IMG/VR virus record: IMGVR_UViG_3300020469_000169
Coordinates: 1-30,131 of that record
Reading direction: 5' to 3' (one strand)
Length of the DNA: 30,131 nucleotides
DNA from: a virus
Within the stretch, counting starts at the first letter, position 1; the number at the start of each line of letters is the position of its first letter. The notes beneath the pieces are model-generated. The model made no database searches. It saw nothing but the letters and a program-made list of their open reading frames with translations, and was not told where the DNA came from. The translations under genes and the position numbers were made by a program. Shown one piece after another: positions 12,789 through 21,447 of this stretch.

Positions 12789-13593
12789 ATTTCCAATATC
12801 CCCTCTCATAACCTATTGTTATGAGTTGTAATATCGCACCCTCTATAGCTTTCATCAAAGCTAGTGTGGTGCTTTCATTTGAAGCAGAGCCTATCTCTAC
12901 CTCTACAAGTTCAGTCGCCATTTCATAAAATCTAAATAAATCTTGCGACTGACCATAACTGTAAATTGTTTTTTGTGACATAACTTCAATCAGTATCTCA
13001 CCTGTTGCTACTGAAACCATACGCAAACTTACAGTCACGGAATCTTCTCTATATTGCATACTAGAGCCAATACCTAAATATCTAGCTCCAATACCTCCAG
13101 TAGCCAAATTAGTATCATAACTTACTACAGCACCCTCTAGCAATACACCAGCAAAAAGTAAAGGCGACAAAATATTAATATCGTCTAACTGTTCTCTCGT
13201 TGATCTAATAAGCTGTCTTTCTTTACTTAGATTATCTAAACCTATTCTTTCTACTACACGAAAAAAATTGCCGTTAGATGCGTGTTTTAAAGAACGCAAG
13301 AGTATAGTATGTGGTGCTTGAGTGATAGCAGAAGAAAACATAGCAAACTCACTATTGCTTTTTCTTTGCCCTGTTTGATCTAGGAATGATGAAGGATAAA
13401 CAGCTACTACTGGTTTGATTATTGGTGCTTGAACATTCAACAGTTCTTGTGACTGAAGATCAAATATTGAGTATTTATCAAGTCCTTTGCTTTCAAATCT
13501 TTCAGGTCGTGTTTCTTTGACTACATCAAAGACTGCACAACTAGAAAGAGAAATCGCCAAGAGGAAGTTCAATAACTGTTGTTGTGCCATCAT
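12781..13593 (-). CDS. csgG: CsgG-type curli secretion pore lipoprotein
   Basis: 270 aa, near the length of E. coli CsgG. A lipoprotein signal ends in the lipobox LSSC with Cys19. The CsgG core is clear: VAVYPSSF (63-70) where the pore constriction lies, LLEGAVVSYD, GGIGARYLGIG (166-176), SVTVSLRMVSVATGEIL, KTIYSYGQ and a C-terminal GYERGYW. From memory these match E. coli CsgG closely at GVGARYFGIG and NLRVVNVSTGEIL. CsgG assembles as a nonameric outer-membrane channel that exports curlin subunits. Its start lies inside the end of the CsgF gene (53-base overlap) and its end overlaps the curlin-like gene. There is no CsgE, CsgB or CsgD in the window, so the system is reduced or relies on host parts. 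Confidence 0.93.
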   Translation of the reverse strand: MMAQQQLLNFLLAISLSSCAVFDVVKETRPERFESKGLDKYSIFDLQSQELLNVQAPIIKPVVAVYPSSFLDQTGQRKSNSEFAMFSSAITQAPHTILLRSLKHASNGNFFRVVERIGLDNLSKERQLIRSTREQLDDINILSPLLFAGVLLEGAVVSYDTNLATGGIGARYLGIGSSMQYREDSVTVSLRMVSVATGEILIEVMSQKTIYSYGQSQDLFRFYEMATELVEVEIGSASNESTTLALMKAIEGAILQLITIGYERGYWKYE

Positions 13594-14029
13594 TAGTATT
13601 AAATATTGTGAGTTTTATCATGCCATCGACTATTTCATAAGATATTATATTGCCTTCAAGCTCAAAGCTTCCTTCTGTTGATTGATCTTCACCAAACATT
13701 GCTTCTACTATTTGCCTTGATATTTGTGCATAGATACGGCTTTCCAAATTGCGAATAAATCTTGCTAGTGTAGTATTTTCTGCATCTCTCTCTAATTGTT
13801 CTTGCAAAGCTTTTATTTCTTCTTTGATTGTCATTTTTCTCATGTGTTCTTGGTTTTCAATAGTGAGATAATGTGAGCTTGTGTTGACACCTGAGAATGA
13901 AGGTGACTTAAACTTGAAGGTTATTTGATCTGCTTGTAAGTTTATGCAAGCAATACCTAAAAATAATATAGTCGCCCATATCACAACTATTTTATAATGC
14001 AGTGGTAATTTAGTCTTTTCTTTGGTCAT
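13541..14029 (-). CDS. csgF: CsgF-type curli assembly factor
   Basis: 162 aa. The signal peptide (about 12-33, VVIWATILFLGIACINLQA) ends before DQITFKFKSPSFSG, which matches the start of mature CsgF (TFxFxNPxFGG) that plugs into the CsgG pore. The C-terminal part (ISYEIVDGMIKLTIFNTNDGTTTVIEL) matches the conserved beta region. A helical middle (about 65-115) is longer than I remember for E. coli CsgF. ATG 14029 has GGAAAGAG directly upstream and overlaps the preceding membrane-protein gene by 20 bases. CsgF normally anchors the nucleator at the secretion pore, so CsgF plus CsgG is a strong sign of a true secretion unit rather than a stray homologue. Confidence 0.88.
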   Translation of the reverse strand: MTKEKTKLPLHYKIVVIWATILFLGIACINLQADQITFKFKSPSFSGVNTSSHYLTIENQEHMRKMTIKEEIKALQEQLERDAENTTLARFIRNLESRIYAQISRQIVEAMFGEDQSTEGSFELEGNIISYEIVDGMIKLTIFNTNDGTTTVIELPLGDFSF

Positions 14030-14360
14030 CTCTTTCCGCCTTTGCTATTTTTTCTATATCAATTAAATTAGGCACTCCGAGCAAAGTCTTTAGCAATACA
14101 TCTTGTCTGATACTTTGGTTATCCATTGCTCTTACCCTATCTATTAAGCTTACAATAATCCCATATTGGCTATCAAGTTTGGTTGATACTCTCTCCTCCA
14201 TTGTATCTAAAGAAGTTTGCACCTTATCATCTAACGTATCTAACTTAGTTTCCATACCATCAATAATTCTGTTAATAAGTTTCCAAACAAATATACCAAG
14301 ACCTAAAGCTGCTGCTATTGGAAAGCCTAGCTCTGTAATGACTGATACTGCTGACTCCAT
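14010..14360 (-). CDS. Small membrane coiled-coil protein (116 aa)
   Basis: 116 aa with one N-terminal membrane segment (about 10-30, ELGFPIAAALGLGIFVWKLI) followed by a long amphipathic, coiled-coil-like region (about 33-85: DGMETKLDTLDDKVQTSLDTMEERVSTKLDSQ) and a short charged tail. I do not recognise a family. Similar single-TM coiled-coil proteins occur near phage lysis genes. Its ATG overlaps the stop of the tip-protein gene by one base and its end overlaps the CsgF gene, so it belongs to the same transcript as tail and curli genes. It could be a holin/spanin-like component or an inner-membrane partner for secretion. Confidence 0.65.
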   Translation of the reverse strand: MESAVSVITELGFPIAAALGLGIFVWKLINRIIDGMETKLDTLDDKVQTSLDTMEERVSTKLDSQYGIIVSLIDRVRAMDNQSIRQDVLLKTLLGVPNLIDIEKIAKAERDDQRKD

Positions 14361-17300
14361 TAGTTGCCTTCAAGAGCTTCTACCCTTGCAGTCAAAGCAT
14401 CTATTTTGTCATCGGCTTCCTGTAATGCCTTGACAAGAATTGGCACTAGAACAGAATATTTTACTGACTTTACACCTTCATCATCGGTCTTAACTAGGTT
14501 AGGAAATATAGCTTCTAGCTCTTGAGCTATGACACCTATCTGTTTGTGATCGCTACCAATAAAATTAAAGTTTCTTATTTGTACTTGATTTATGTCTGCA
14601 AGCTTATCTGTAGCATTTACTATATTTTCTTTTAATGTTTGATCTGAAATAGCACCATAAGAGTTGTTAGTGTTTTGTGCGTCACCATCGCCTTTGATTC
14701 TAAACTCTCCTGCATTACCAAACATTTGAGCAACATTACCGCTACCACCAACATCTATTGCTGATTTGAACCTGCCGTTTTGTGGGTTTAACAAAATACC
14801 AAAAGCACTTGAGCTTATGGTGGTGCTAGTAGTTCCTATTAAAATTCCGTTGTTTTGTATTCTTGCTCTCTCTGTACCATTTGTTTGAAATATAGTTACG
14901 CCTGCTGGATCAATAGTAATATCATTTGTAGCGTTGTTATTAATCTCATTTAAGGCAACAGATCCCAAAGCAGTAAGATCATTATTCATTGATATTGTTA
15001 CAGTTCCTGTTGTCCCTGACTTGCTTAAATTACCAGAAGCATTAATCCCTGTTACTGTATTGTTTGTATATACAGCAGCAGCTACATCGGCAGATTGGAC
15101 TGGCTCATCAGTTATAGAAAATGTTGCTGTTGCTGCAACTGACTCTCCTCTAACTGCATTTATGGATGAAACACTAGCAACATAGTTATCGCCTTTAGGC
15201 AAGAAGCCTAAATTCATAAATGCTTGTCTAGTATTTTCATCTAGTAATACCTCACCAGCAGCGTTAACAACATTAACATTAAATGCTTTTGCAGGATAAG
15301 TTGATGCGTCAGTCCAAGATAGTCTGGCTCTATCTATAGGATTAGTTGCATCCGTTGAATTTTTAAAAGTAAGACCTGTTGGTGTGACTGCTTCTAAGCC
15401 TGTTGGCAAGTCTGGTAAAGCTCCAACATTTTCAAGAGTTGGAATATCCCAAGAATATATATCTAAATACTCCAGCATCTGAATAGATACTAAGCCATTT
15501 TCTAATAGGTCAATAGCTTCTACTCTATAGACAGCACTTGATAAATTGTAAGGCGAATAAGTTATATCAACTATATCGCCAGCAGTAATGTTAAGTAATC
15601 TTGGAGTGCCAATAAAAGCAACAGTTTTTTGACTTCTACTTCTTAATACAGCAGCTCTAGCCATATTATGAGCATTGTAGGAATTTATTATAAATGGCAG
15701 CTCAATGACACTTTCTAAGACTTCACCGCCATCATCATTAGCAAAAGTTACACTATTATTATTATGAAATACAGTTTTAGTATCAGCTTCAAATTTCTTT
15801 TGTGCATTAAAAAATTTTGCAACAGCTTTATTGAGCTTATTTGCTTTATCTTCATATTTAATTTTTATACCACTATCAATAATATGATCTTCTGTAATAC
15901 TAAAACTTGAAGATCCTGTATCTTCTACTAACACACTATATTTGCCATCAACATAGTTCAGAAAACCACGCATATTTCCTAATAAATCTCTAGCATTATC
16001 TAAAACAGTCTCATTCGTGTCTACAATTCCATCGCACATAAATCTTCTTGTTTGTGTAAGCACTTCACCTGTTTCATCTTCATACATAAACTTACCGATA
16101 GCACTAGCACCGCCATTACCTGTATCAGAGCTATTTGCTTTAACTTCTGTAAGATCAAGATTAGTTGCTTCAAAAGTAAATGTATTTGCATCCGCCGCAG
16201 AGGTAATTGTATAAAGTTTATTTAAGATTGTTGCAGTTATATTGCCACCTAAAGAAACAGCTCCAGAAAATAAAACCCTATCATCCTGACTTGCTCCGTG
16301 TGAGCTACAAGTTACAGTAATTGTTGCATCATCGTTAGTCGCTGCAAAAGAAACGCTTTTGCTTATTTTTTCTGGCGGCGTTTCCCCAATATTTATTCTG
16401 TATTGTGTATCTTCTGTATGCGGTTTAAATCTTTGAACATCAATAACTGGCTTTTGATTTATTATTACAGAGCCGCCACTATCTTTGACGCTGATAAGCT
16501 CTCCACCTTTAACTTTTTTCCAAGTGGCTTCATCAACACTTATAAAGTTATCTGAAGATATAGCAGATTTAATTGTAGCTGAAGCATAAGAACCCCCGTA
16601 ATCAGGGACATCAGCAACTGTATCTGCTGTATTAGCTGCGGTTTGAAATGACTGCAAATCTATTAATGATGATCCTAGTCCCTTACCATGATCTCCATGC
16701 ATGTAGTCAAGAAGAGTTAAAGCTGCATTATTAGACCATTCGTAGGTAGAAGTATCTGCTATTCTATGCGAGCCAGTTCCGCCTGTAATTGATCCATCTA
16801 GTCTTGGATCATATAGCTTCCTACCTTTAACAACTACTGTCATTTCTGGGGTAGAAGTAAAAATTCCTCTTTCATCATACTGGAACGAACTTGCAATGTA
16901 TGCAATACCTTTTAACTTATGGTTGCTAGTGAATTTTGCTGGTTGAGATGCAACGAGCATAGGATCGGCAGCTTGGTCATCTGCTCCATGATGAGCATTA
17001 AATACCATCCTATATATTGCTGTTGGATCAGTACCTGATCTTCCGTCATATCTTGGAGCTACACTGTGAGTACCAATTTGACTAGCAGTATTTAATGATC
17101 CTGCACCGCTAGATATTTTGTCTGATCCTGTATAAAAACCATCTCTAAAAACCTTTGTGTCTGATATAGATACGCCATTAATTTCTATAGTATCTAACTC
17201 AATAGAGTCAACCTCACCTAAACATAACCCATAGATAATAAATAATTCTTTTGAATTACCTGAATCTGTGTCCATATAAAGGAGCGTTGATCCGACTCTT

Positions 17301-17476
17301 CTTCTTCCGTAGATAATTGGTATTTTGCCACCTTCAGCTTGTTTAGTGGCTAATATATCCTGACCTTGATTTTTTAGTTTTTGTATAGTTCTAAAATTCT
17401 TAACACCTGTAACAACTGTAATAATGCCAACAATAATGTCAAAAGCTTTTTTCAATATTCTAGGATCAAAAGCCAT
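14360..17476 (-). CDS. Tail tip / host-specificity protein with C-terminal S74 chaperone
   Basis: 1038 aa. The N-terminal half resembles the central tip proteins of siphophages (gpJ-like: membrane-like N-terminus, IPIIYGRRRVGSTLLY near 52-67, GEVDSIELDTIEINGV). A small beta domain lies near 380-445, a fibronectin-III-like domain near 690-790 and a beta-rich fibre part to about 930. The C-terminus is a peptidase S74 intramolecular chaperone: SDQTLKENI with Ser944 and Lys949 as the self-cleavage dyad, then QIGVIAQELEAIFP and a terminal coiled coil. Cleavage before Ser944 would release about 95 residues once the trimer has folded. One polypeptide thus seems to combine tip and receptor-binding fibre. 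It follows the DUF2163-like tail gene with no gap. Confidence 0.85.
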   Translation of the reverse strand: MAFDPRILKKAFDIIVGIITVVTGVKNFRTIQKLKNQGQDILATKQAEGGKIPIIYGRRRVGSTLLYMDTDSGNSKELFIIYGLCLGEVDSIELDTIEINGVSISDTKVFRDGFYTGSDKISSGAGSLNTASQIGTHSVAPRYDGRSGTDPTAIYRMVFNAHHGADDQAADPMLVASQPAKFTSNHKLKGIAYIASSFQYDERGIFTSTPEMTVVVKGRKLYDPRLDGSITGGTGSHRIADTSTYEWSNNAALTLLDYMHGDHGKGLGSSLIDLQSFQTAANTADTVADVPDYGGSYASATIKSAISSDNFISVDEATWKKVKGGELISVKDSGGSVIINQKPVIDVQRFKPHTEDTQYRINIGETPPEKISKSVSFAATNDDATITVTCSSHGASQDDRVLFSGAVSLGGNITATILNKLYTITSAADANTFTFEATNLDLTEVKANSSDTGNGGASAIGKFMYEDETGEVLTQTRRFMCDGIVDTNETVLDNARDLLGNMRGFLNYVDGKYSVLVEDTGSSSFSITEDHIIDSGIKIKYEDKANKLNKAVAKFFNAQKKFEADTKTVFHNNNSVTFANDDGGEVLESVIELPFIINSYNAHNMARAAVLRSRSQKTVAFIGTPRLLNITAGDIVDITYSPYNLSSAVYRVEAIDLLENGLVSIQMLEYLDIYSWDIPTLENVGALPDLPTGLEAVTPTGLTFKNSTDATNPIDRARLSWTDASTYPAKAFNVNVVNAAGEVLLDENTRQAFMNLGFLPKGDNYVASVSSINAVRGESVAATATFSITDEPVQSADVAAAVYTNNTVTGINASGNLSKSGTTGTVTISMNNDLTALGSVALNEINNNATNDITIDPAGVTIFQTNGTERARIQNNGILIGTTSTTISSSAFGILLNPQNGRFKSAIDVGGSGNVAQMFGNAGEFRIKGDGDAQNTNNSYGAISDQTLKENIVNATDKLADINQVQIRNFNFIGSDHKQIGVIAQELEAIFPNLVKTDDEGVKSVKYSVLVPILVKALQEADDKIDALTARVEALEGN

Positions 17477-18025
17477 TTAGCTTCCCCACCTTATATCAGT
17501 CTTTGTGACATGAGCATACTCTAAACCTTTATCATTAGTATCAATTAATCTTTGTGAGTTGTCGGTGTAGTGTCTGCCCTTTTTTAGATTCCAATTTGAC
17601 CAATGATTTGAGCAAGTTACAGTTATTTTTGAGTCTGATTTGCTTTCATTGACCTCAACATTTTTTATATTGCCAGAAAAATATATAAGTGCATCAATAA
17701 AAGTCTCGCTACTGTTAAAAAAAGCTAAGTAAATATTTACTGTATTATCAATATAATTTTCATCATCAAAGACTGATATGAGTGTTGAGTTTATGTTTGA
17801 AAGCTCAATAGATGTTTCTTCTACTTTAAGTTCGCCTGTTTCTGGAGTAGTGCTTACAGATATTATTTCACCTGAAGATGTATAGGTGTTTGAGTCATAA
17901 GTAACATTTGCTTGATGATCTGTAAACCTAAAAACTGTTGAGGTATTTATCTCTAATAGAAAAGCAAAAGTATTAGTAGGATTCGCAAGTTGCGTTAATA
18001 ATGATGAGCTTAATGATCTCGCCAT
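17477..18025 (-). CDS. Tail assembly protein, DUF2163-like
   Basis: 182 aa. The pattern LELNTSTVFRFTDH-like start, GNIKNVEV, TCSNHWSNWNLKKGRHYTDNSQR and a final RWG fits the DUF2163/BR0599-type tail proteins found between distal tail and tip genes in siphophages and gene transfer agents. Such proteins are thought to join the baseplate-like distal tail. Start and stop abut or overlap the neighbours by a base, as in the rest of the tail operon. The family assignment is from motif memory. Confidence 0.65.
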   Translation of the reverse strand: MARSLSSSLLTQLANPTNTFAFLLEINTSTVFRFTDHQANVTYDSNTYTSSGEIISVSTTPETGELKVEETSIELSNINSTLISVFDDENYIDNTVNIYLAFFNSSETFIDALIYFSGNIKNVEVNESKSDSKITVTCSNHWSNWNLKKGRHYTDNSQRLIDTNDKGLEYAHVTKTDIRWGS

Positions 18026-18675
18026 TACTCAATGCACTCACGCAAAGTAAAATTGTAGTAGTAAAGACCACTAGCATCGGTGGTGTAACCAACATCGCCT
18101 GTTAGATATACGGAGTAAGTTGGTTTATTGAGTGTTACTGCTTCATCGTTTGCTAAATCTGCAATCAATGGTGGCTCTATATTTATAGTTACATCTGTTG
18201 ATCCGCCAACAGTAGCTTCTGCGTTTGCTACGTCTGCTGTAATCATATAAACCTTATCGTGATTAGCAAATTTTATAACATCACCTCGCTTTAAAATATC
18301 ACCAGAAACATTTGTATAACTAAAACCTTCAAGAAGTATCGATGAGTCTCCAGCAGTATGCGCGCCATCTACTTGTGCTGTTACATCTGGAAAGGGTGGA
18401 TCGGCTTCTTTTCTTGTTCCAGCATCGCCCCTGTTGTGTATAGGATGCGTAAAACTAAATTTTTCAAAAGCTCCTTGTTGTTGTTGTAAGAAACCATAAG
18501 TATCTAAGCCATCGGCTTTGCTTAGTGCTGGCAAGCCTACCTCCAATGTCCAATATTGTGAGCCATATTTTCTTGTTACTCTTTTGCCAGATACTGACTG
18601 ATTAATAAGTGATGGTCTATTGTTAATAACCTGAAATGATCTTGGTAATATTGTTGTTGGAAAAGTGCCTGACAT
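18025..18675 (-). CDS. Distal tail / minor tail protein
   Basis: 216 aa, beta-rich. The motif ALSKADGLDTYGFLQQQQGAFEKFSFTHP followed by a Gly/Asp-rich insertion, DVIKFANHDKVYMI and a final YNFTLRECIE is the pattern of minor tail proteins that sit just after the tape measure in many siphophages. It probably forms the distal ring that closes the tube and holds the tip. Its ATG overlaps the tape-measure stop (TAATG). Confidence 0.65.
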   Translation of the reverse strand: MSGTFPTTILPRSFQVINNRPSLINQSVSGKRVTRKYGSQYWTLEVGLPALSKADGLDTYGFLQQQQGAFEKFSFTHPIHNRGDAGTRKEADPPFPDVTAQVDGAHTAGDSSILLEGFSYTNVSGDILKRGDVIKFANHDKVYMITADVANAEATVGGSTDVTINIEPPLIADLANDEAVTLNKPTYSVYLTGDVGYTTDASGLYYYNFTLRECIE

Positions 18676-20582
18676 TATACTACTCCCATTTTTCCTCTTG
18701 AATTATAAGCTTGATTTACCATGCTTACAATCATGTTTTTTCTTGTTGCTAGAAGTTCATCAAAGCCTGCTGCATCTACTGTAGATATATTAAAGTTTAC
18801 AGTAGCACCCATACCTTGTCCTTGTGTGTGATCTATGACTGTTTCGTTGGGATGTAGTATTGCAGGGAAGCCACCACGTCCATCCACACCACCTGCTCTA
18901 ACACCCATGCCTGTATAACCTCCGCCTTCATTTGTAGGCAAACCACCATCAAAAGGATTAAAATTATCTGTTAGCGATGATGTTAAATCAGCACCTATTT
19001 GACTTGACGCATCTCTAAAAAAAGAACCCCCTGCTTTTAAATTGTCAATAGAACTACCGAAACTAGCAAACAAGCTATCTAAAAATAGCTTTTGTATAGC
19101 AATTCTAATTAATTCATCAACAACTGCCGTTGCAAAATCTTTAAAACTAGCTTTACCAGTTTTTAGAAAGTCAAAAGTAAGCTTTGTTAAACCATCATAA
19201 GTCTTTTTAAATATGCCCTGTATCTCTTCTTGCATTGACTTAATGCTGCCAGTAAAGTCATCAAATCCTTTTTGGGCATGGGTAAAGAATCTTTCTAATT
19301 CTGTGAGTGGAGCAAAGCCAGTTCCTACATCCGATATTGCTTCTTCTGTTTTACCAAAGAAGAACTCTTTAATTCCGGGAATATCTTTTCTCTCTAATGC
19401 AGCAGAAAATTCTTCTACAATTACATCTGTTAGTCCGTCTATTTCTTTTTTTACTTCAGAGGTATCAGTTTTAATAAATTCTTTAATGCCTGTTTCCATG
19501 CCAAATAAATCAGATAATGGTTTAAGCATCCTTGCCATAAAGTTATTAAAATCAATAAATTTTTCTCTTATAAAATCAAATACATTAATAAAGAAAAGTT
19601 TTAATCTTAGTCCAAATCTTTGAAATCTAGCATTTGTCTTATCAATAAATACTGCTATTTCATCTCTAAATATATACATTGCCACTAATGCAGCCTGAAA
19701 TCCCATAACTAAAAAACCTAAAGGATTTGCTGCGATTGCCATTCCCAAGCTCTTTACAGCAGCAACAGCACCTAACATAACTGGTATAAATATTGCATCA
19801 ATATTTCTTGCAAAGAATGATATAACTTCAGCTAATCCAGAAAATCCTTGTGTTGATTTCTGTATATCACCTATCATAAATTGAAAATTGTTTCTTAAAG
19901 CCACACCTGCTTGTCCAAGTGTTAAAGGCATTTCTTTAATTAATTCATTTGTTTCTTCAACACCTGCGATTAATATAGGCATTACAACTTCTGCTGTAAG
20001 CTTTCCTGCGTGACCAAAGGTTCTTAGTTGTCCAGCAGTCATGTCAAGACCATCAGCTAACATTTTTGTTAGGATAATATTGTTCTCCATTACTGATCTA
20101 AGCTCATCACCTCTCAATGCACCTGAAGCTAAACCCTGTGCTAACTGTCTAGCTGAGTTATTTGCTTCTTGAACATGAGAACCTGCAATAACAAAGGTGT
20201 TGGCTACCATTTGTGTAGCATCGGCAACATCTCTTGATGTTGCTCCTAAATGCTCTGTAGCGATAGCAAGCCTACTATATAACATACCTATTGCTTCAAA
20301 ATCAGTTCTTGAGTCAACAGCTATTCTTCTCATATTTTGCATAGCAATAGCTGTTTGTTCAGCAGAACCAGTAAAAGCCTGCATCCTATTTTCAACGCCT
20401 ATCATGACGTTAGCTGCTTGAGTGATTTCAGTTATACTAAAAGCTGCTATCAAAGCATTTCTTAATTCTCCAACAACACTATTTACACCACCAATATCTT
20501 TTTTAAATTTATTAAGAGATGCAGCAGCTTTGTTGTTTGCCAACAATTCTATTTTATATTTATAGCCTTTAGGTAGTGCCAC
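18675..20582 (-). CDS. Tail tape measure protein
   Basis: 635 aa. The N-terminal domain is the typical tape-measure module (IEVNRMQAFTGSAEQT-like region near 75-95, VDSRTDFEAIGMLYSRLA, ALRGDELRSVMENN). A hydrophobic part (about 265-310) and helical middle follow, with a Gly-rich C-terminus containing FPAILHPNETVIDH, also common in this family. It sets tail length; about 600 residues implies a tail of roughly 90-100 nm by the usual 1.5 angstrom per residue rule. Translation starts at GTG 20582, overlapping the end of the frameshifted chaperone gene by 14 bases. Confidence 0.88.
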   Translation of the reverse strand: MALPKGYKYKIELLANNKAAASLNKFKKDIGGVNSVVGELRNALIAAFSITEITQAANVMIGVENRMQAFTGSAEQTAIAMQNMRRIAVDSRTDFEAIGMLYSRLAIATEHLGATSRDVADATQMVANTFVIAGSHVQEANNSARQLAQGLASGALRGDELRSVMENNIILTKMLADGLDMTAGQLRTFGHAGKLTAEVVMPILIAGVEETNELIKEMPLTLGQAGVALRNNFQFMIGDIQKSTQGFSGLAEVISFFARNIDAIFIPVMLGAVAAVKSLGMAIAANPLGFLVMGFQAALVAMYIFRDEIAVFIDKTNARFQRFGLRLKLFFINVFDFIREKFIDFNNFMARMLKPLSDLFGMETGIKEFIKTDTSEVKKEIDGLTDVIVEEFSAALERKDIPGIKEFFFGKTEEAISDVGTGFAPLTELERFFTHAQKGFDDFTGSIKSMQEEIQGIFKKTYDGLTKLTFDFLKTGKASFKDFATAVVDELIRIAIQKLFLDSLFASFGSSIDNLKAGGSFFRDASSQIGADLTSSLTDNFNPFDGGLPTNEGGGYTGMGVRAGGVDGRGGFPAILHPNETVIDHTQGQGMGATVNFNISTVDAAGFDELLATRKNMIVSMVNQAYNSRGKMGVV

Positions 20583-21053
20583 TTCTTTCTTCCTTTATTT
20601 CATGATAAGCAAGCCATCCTTGAAACTCCTCTACAGTCATTCTTTCGATTTCGTATAGAGTCTTTCCTAATTTTTCAGCTAATGCATATTTTATGTATAG
20701 CTGCTCATCTTCTATTACTTTTTTTTAACTTCTTCCTGTGAAACATTGTTCATCATTTCAGTAGAAATTCTAATCAATACATCTCTATCTACCCTCTCCA
20801 ATAAGGTTTTCTTATCGGCAATAGTAAATAACTTTTCACCAGTCTCATCTAATGCTTTGTAAATTAATACATAAGCTAGAAGCTGGACATCATCATCTTT
20901 TGCTAATTTCATAAATTTAGAAGTCTCTGAAAGAGTGATAGGTTTGCAGAAAATCTTTAGCGGATTATCCTCATCCTCACCCCATTCAGGGACTTCTATA
21001 ATTCTTGTATCAAGACTATCAAAATGTTTTTTTGCGTTATCTATTGCTGACAT
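20569..21053 (-). CDS. Frameshifted tail assembly chaperone (GT-type fusion)
   Basis: A -1 frameshift at the A AAA AAG site (20718-20724) joins the 112-aa upstream product to a 49-codon open frame that continues VIEDEQLYIKY and contains EIERMTVEEFQGWLAYHEIKEE before TAA at 20569-20571. The extension is helical and acidic with a WLAYHE motif, typical of the T part of G/GT chaperones. The joined protein is 161 aa and would be made in small amounts relative to the short form. The long form normally bridges the tape measure and tube subunits during tail assembly. Without the shift this 150-bp stretch would be an unexplained gap before the tape measure. Confidence 0.8.
20715..21053 (-). CDS. Tail assembly chaperone, short form (G-type)
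   Basis: 112 aa, the zero-frame product, ending EEVKKK directly at the slippery run and stopped by TAA. IIEVPEWGEDEDNPLKIFCKPITLSE followed by a helical region (LLAYVLIYKALDETGEKLFT) is the usual look of tail chaperone proteins placed between major tail protein and tape measure. It coats the tape measure and helps polymerise the tail tube. It starts just after the tube gene with a two-base gap. Confidence 0.8.
   Translation of the reverse strand: MSAIDNAKKHFDSLDTRIIEVPEWGEDEDNPLKIFCKPITLSETSKFMKLAKDDDVQLLAYVLIYKALDETGEKLFTIADKKTLLERVDRDVLIRISTEMMNNVSQEEVKKK
20718..20724 (-). promoter_or_regulatory. Programmed -1 ribosomal frameshift site (A AAA AAG)
   Basis: On the minus strand the zero-frame codons are GTT AAA AAA AAG TAA, giving the heptamer A AAA AAG, the same slippery sequence used in E. 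coli dnaX. The stop codon follows it directly. After slipping, the next codon is GTA and a 49-codon frame opens. I see no strong downstream hairpin by eye; the adjacent stop codon itself may favour the shift. Confidence 0.75.
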
Positions 21054-21055
21054 GA

Positions 21056-21445
21056 TTAGTATGCAGTAGTTGTTAAGCCGCCTGTTCCTTGAACAGAAAT
21101 AGTTGACTCTACTAAACCATCATAAGAAGCTGATACAGATTTACCTGTAACAATAGCTGTACCAGTAAGTTTTACCTTTCCACTAGTCACTCCTTCTGGA
21201 GCAAAGTTAAGTGTTACAGATGCACCAACTGATAAAGCTGTTTGACCATTAGTATCAGTATCGTCATAAAGGACATCTACTGATCCGCTAAAATCATTAA
21301 TCGTAGCTAAATAAGTTTTAGAGCCATTTCCCATTGAGGTATCTTCTACAGTATCCATAGTTTCATCAATACTATAACTTCTGATCTCAGCTATTGCATT
21401 ACTTCCAACCTGAACAGTTCCGCCTTTGCCTAAAAATGTTGCCAT
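21056..21445 (-). CDS. Major tail tube protein
   Basis: 129 aa, beta-rich, small and Thr/Ser/Gly-rich: GGTVQVGSNAIAEIRSYSIDETMDTVEDTSMG, then DFSGSVDVLYDDTDTNGQTAL. This is the typical pattern of short siphophage tail tube proteins, where the EDTSMG-type loop is common. It would form hexameric rings around the tape measure. Gene position directly before the frameshifted chaperone genes supports the call. It is separated from the upstream 48-aa gene by two bases. Confidence 0.82.
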   Translation of the reverse strand: MATFLGKGGTVQVGSNAIAEIRSYSIDETMDTVEDTSMGNGSKTYLATINDFSGSVDVLYDDTDTNGQTALSVGASVTLNFAPEGVTSGKVKLTGTAIVTGKSVSASYDGLVESTISVQGTGGLTTTAY

Positions 21446-21447
21446 AA

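Noticed and set aside
9287-14029. Host chromosomal island or contaminating bacterial operon
   Set aside because: The block is joined by overlapping start/stop codons to phage tail-side and lysis genes at both ends and has the same AT-rich style, so it belongs to the phage genome.
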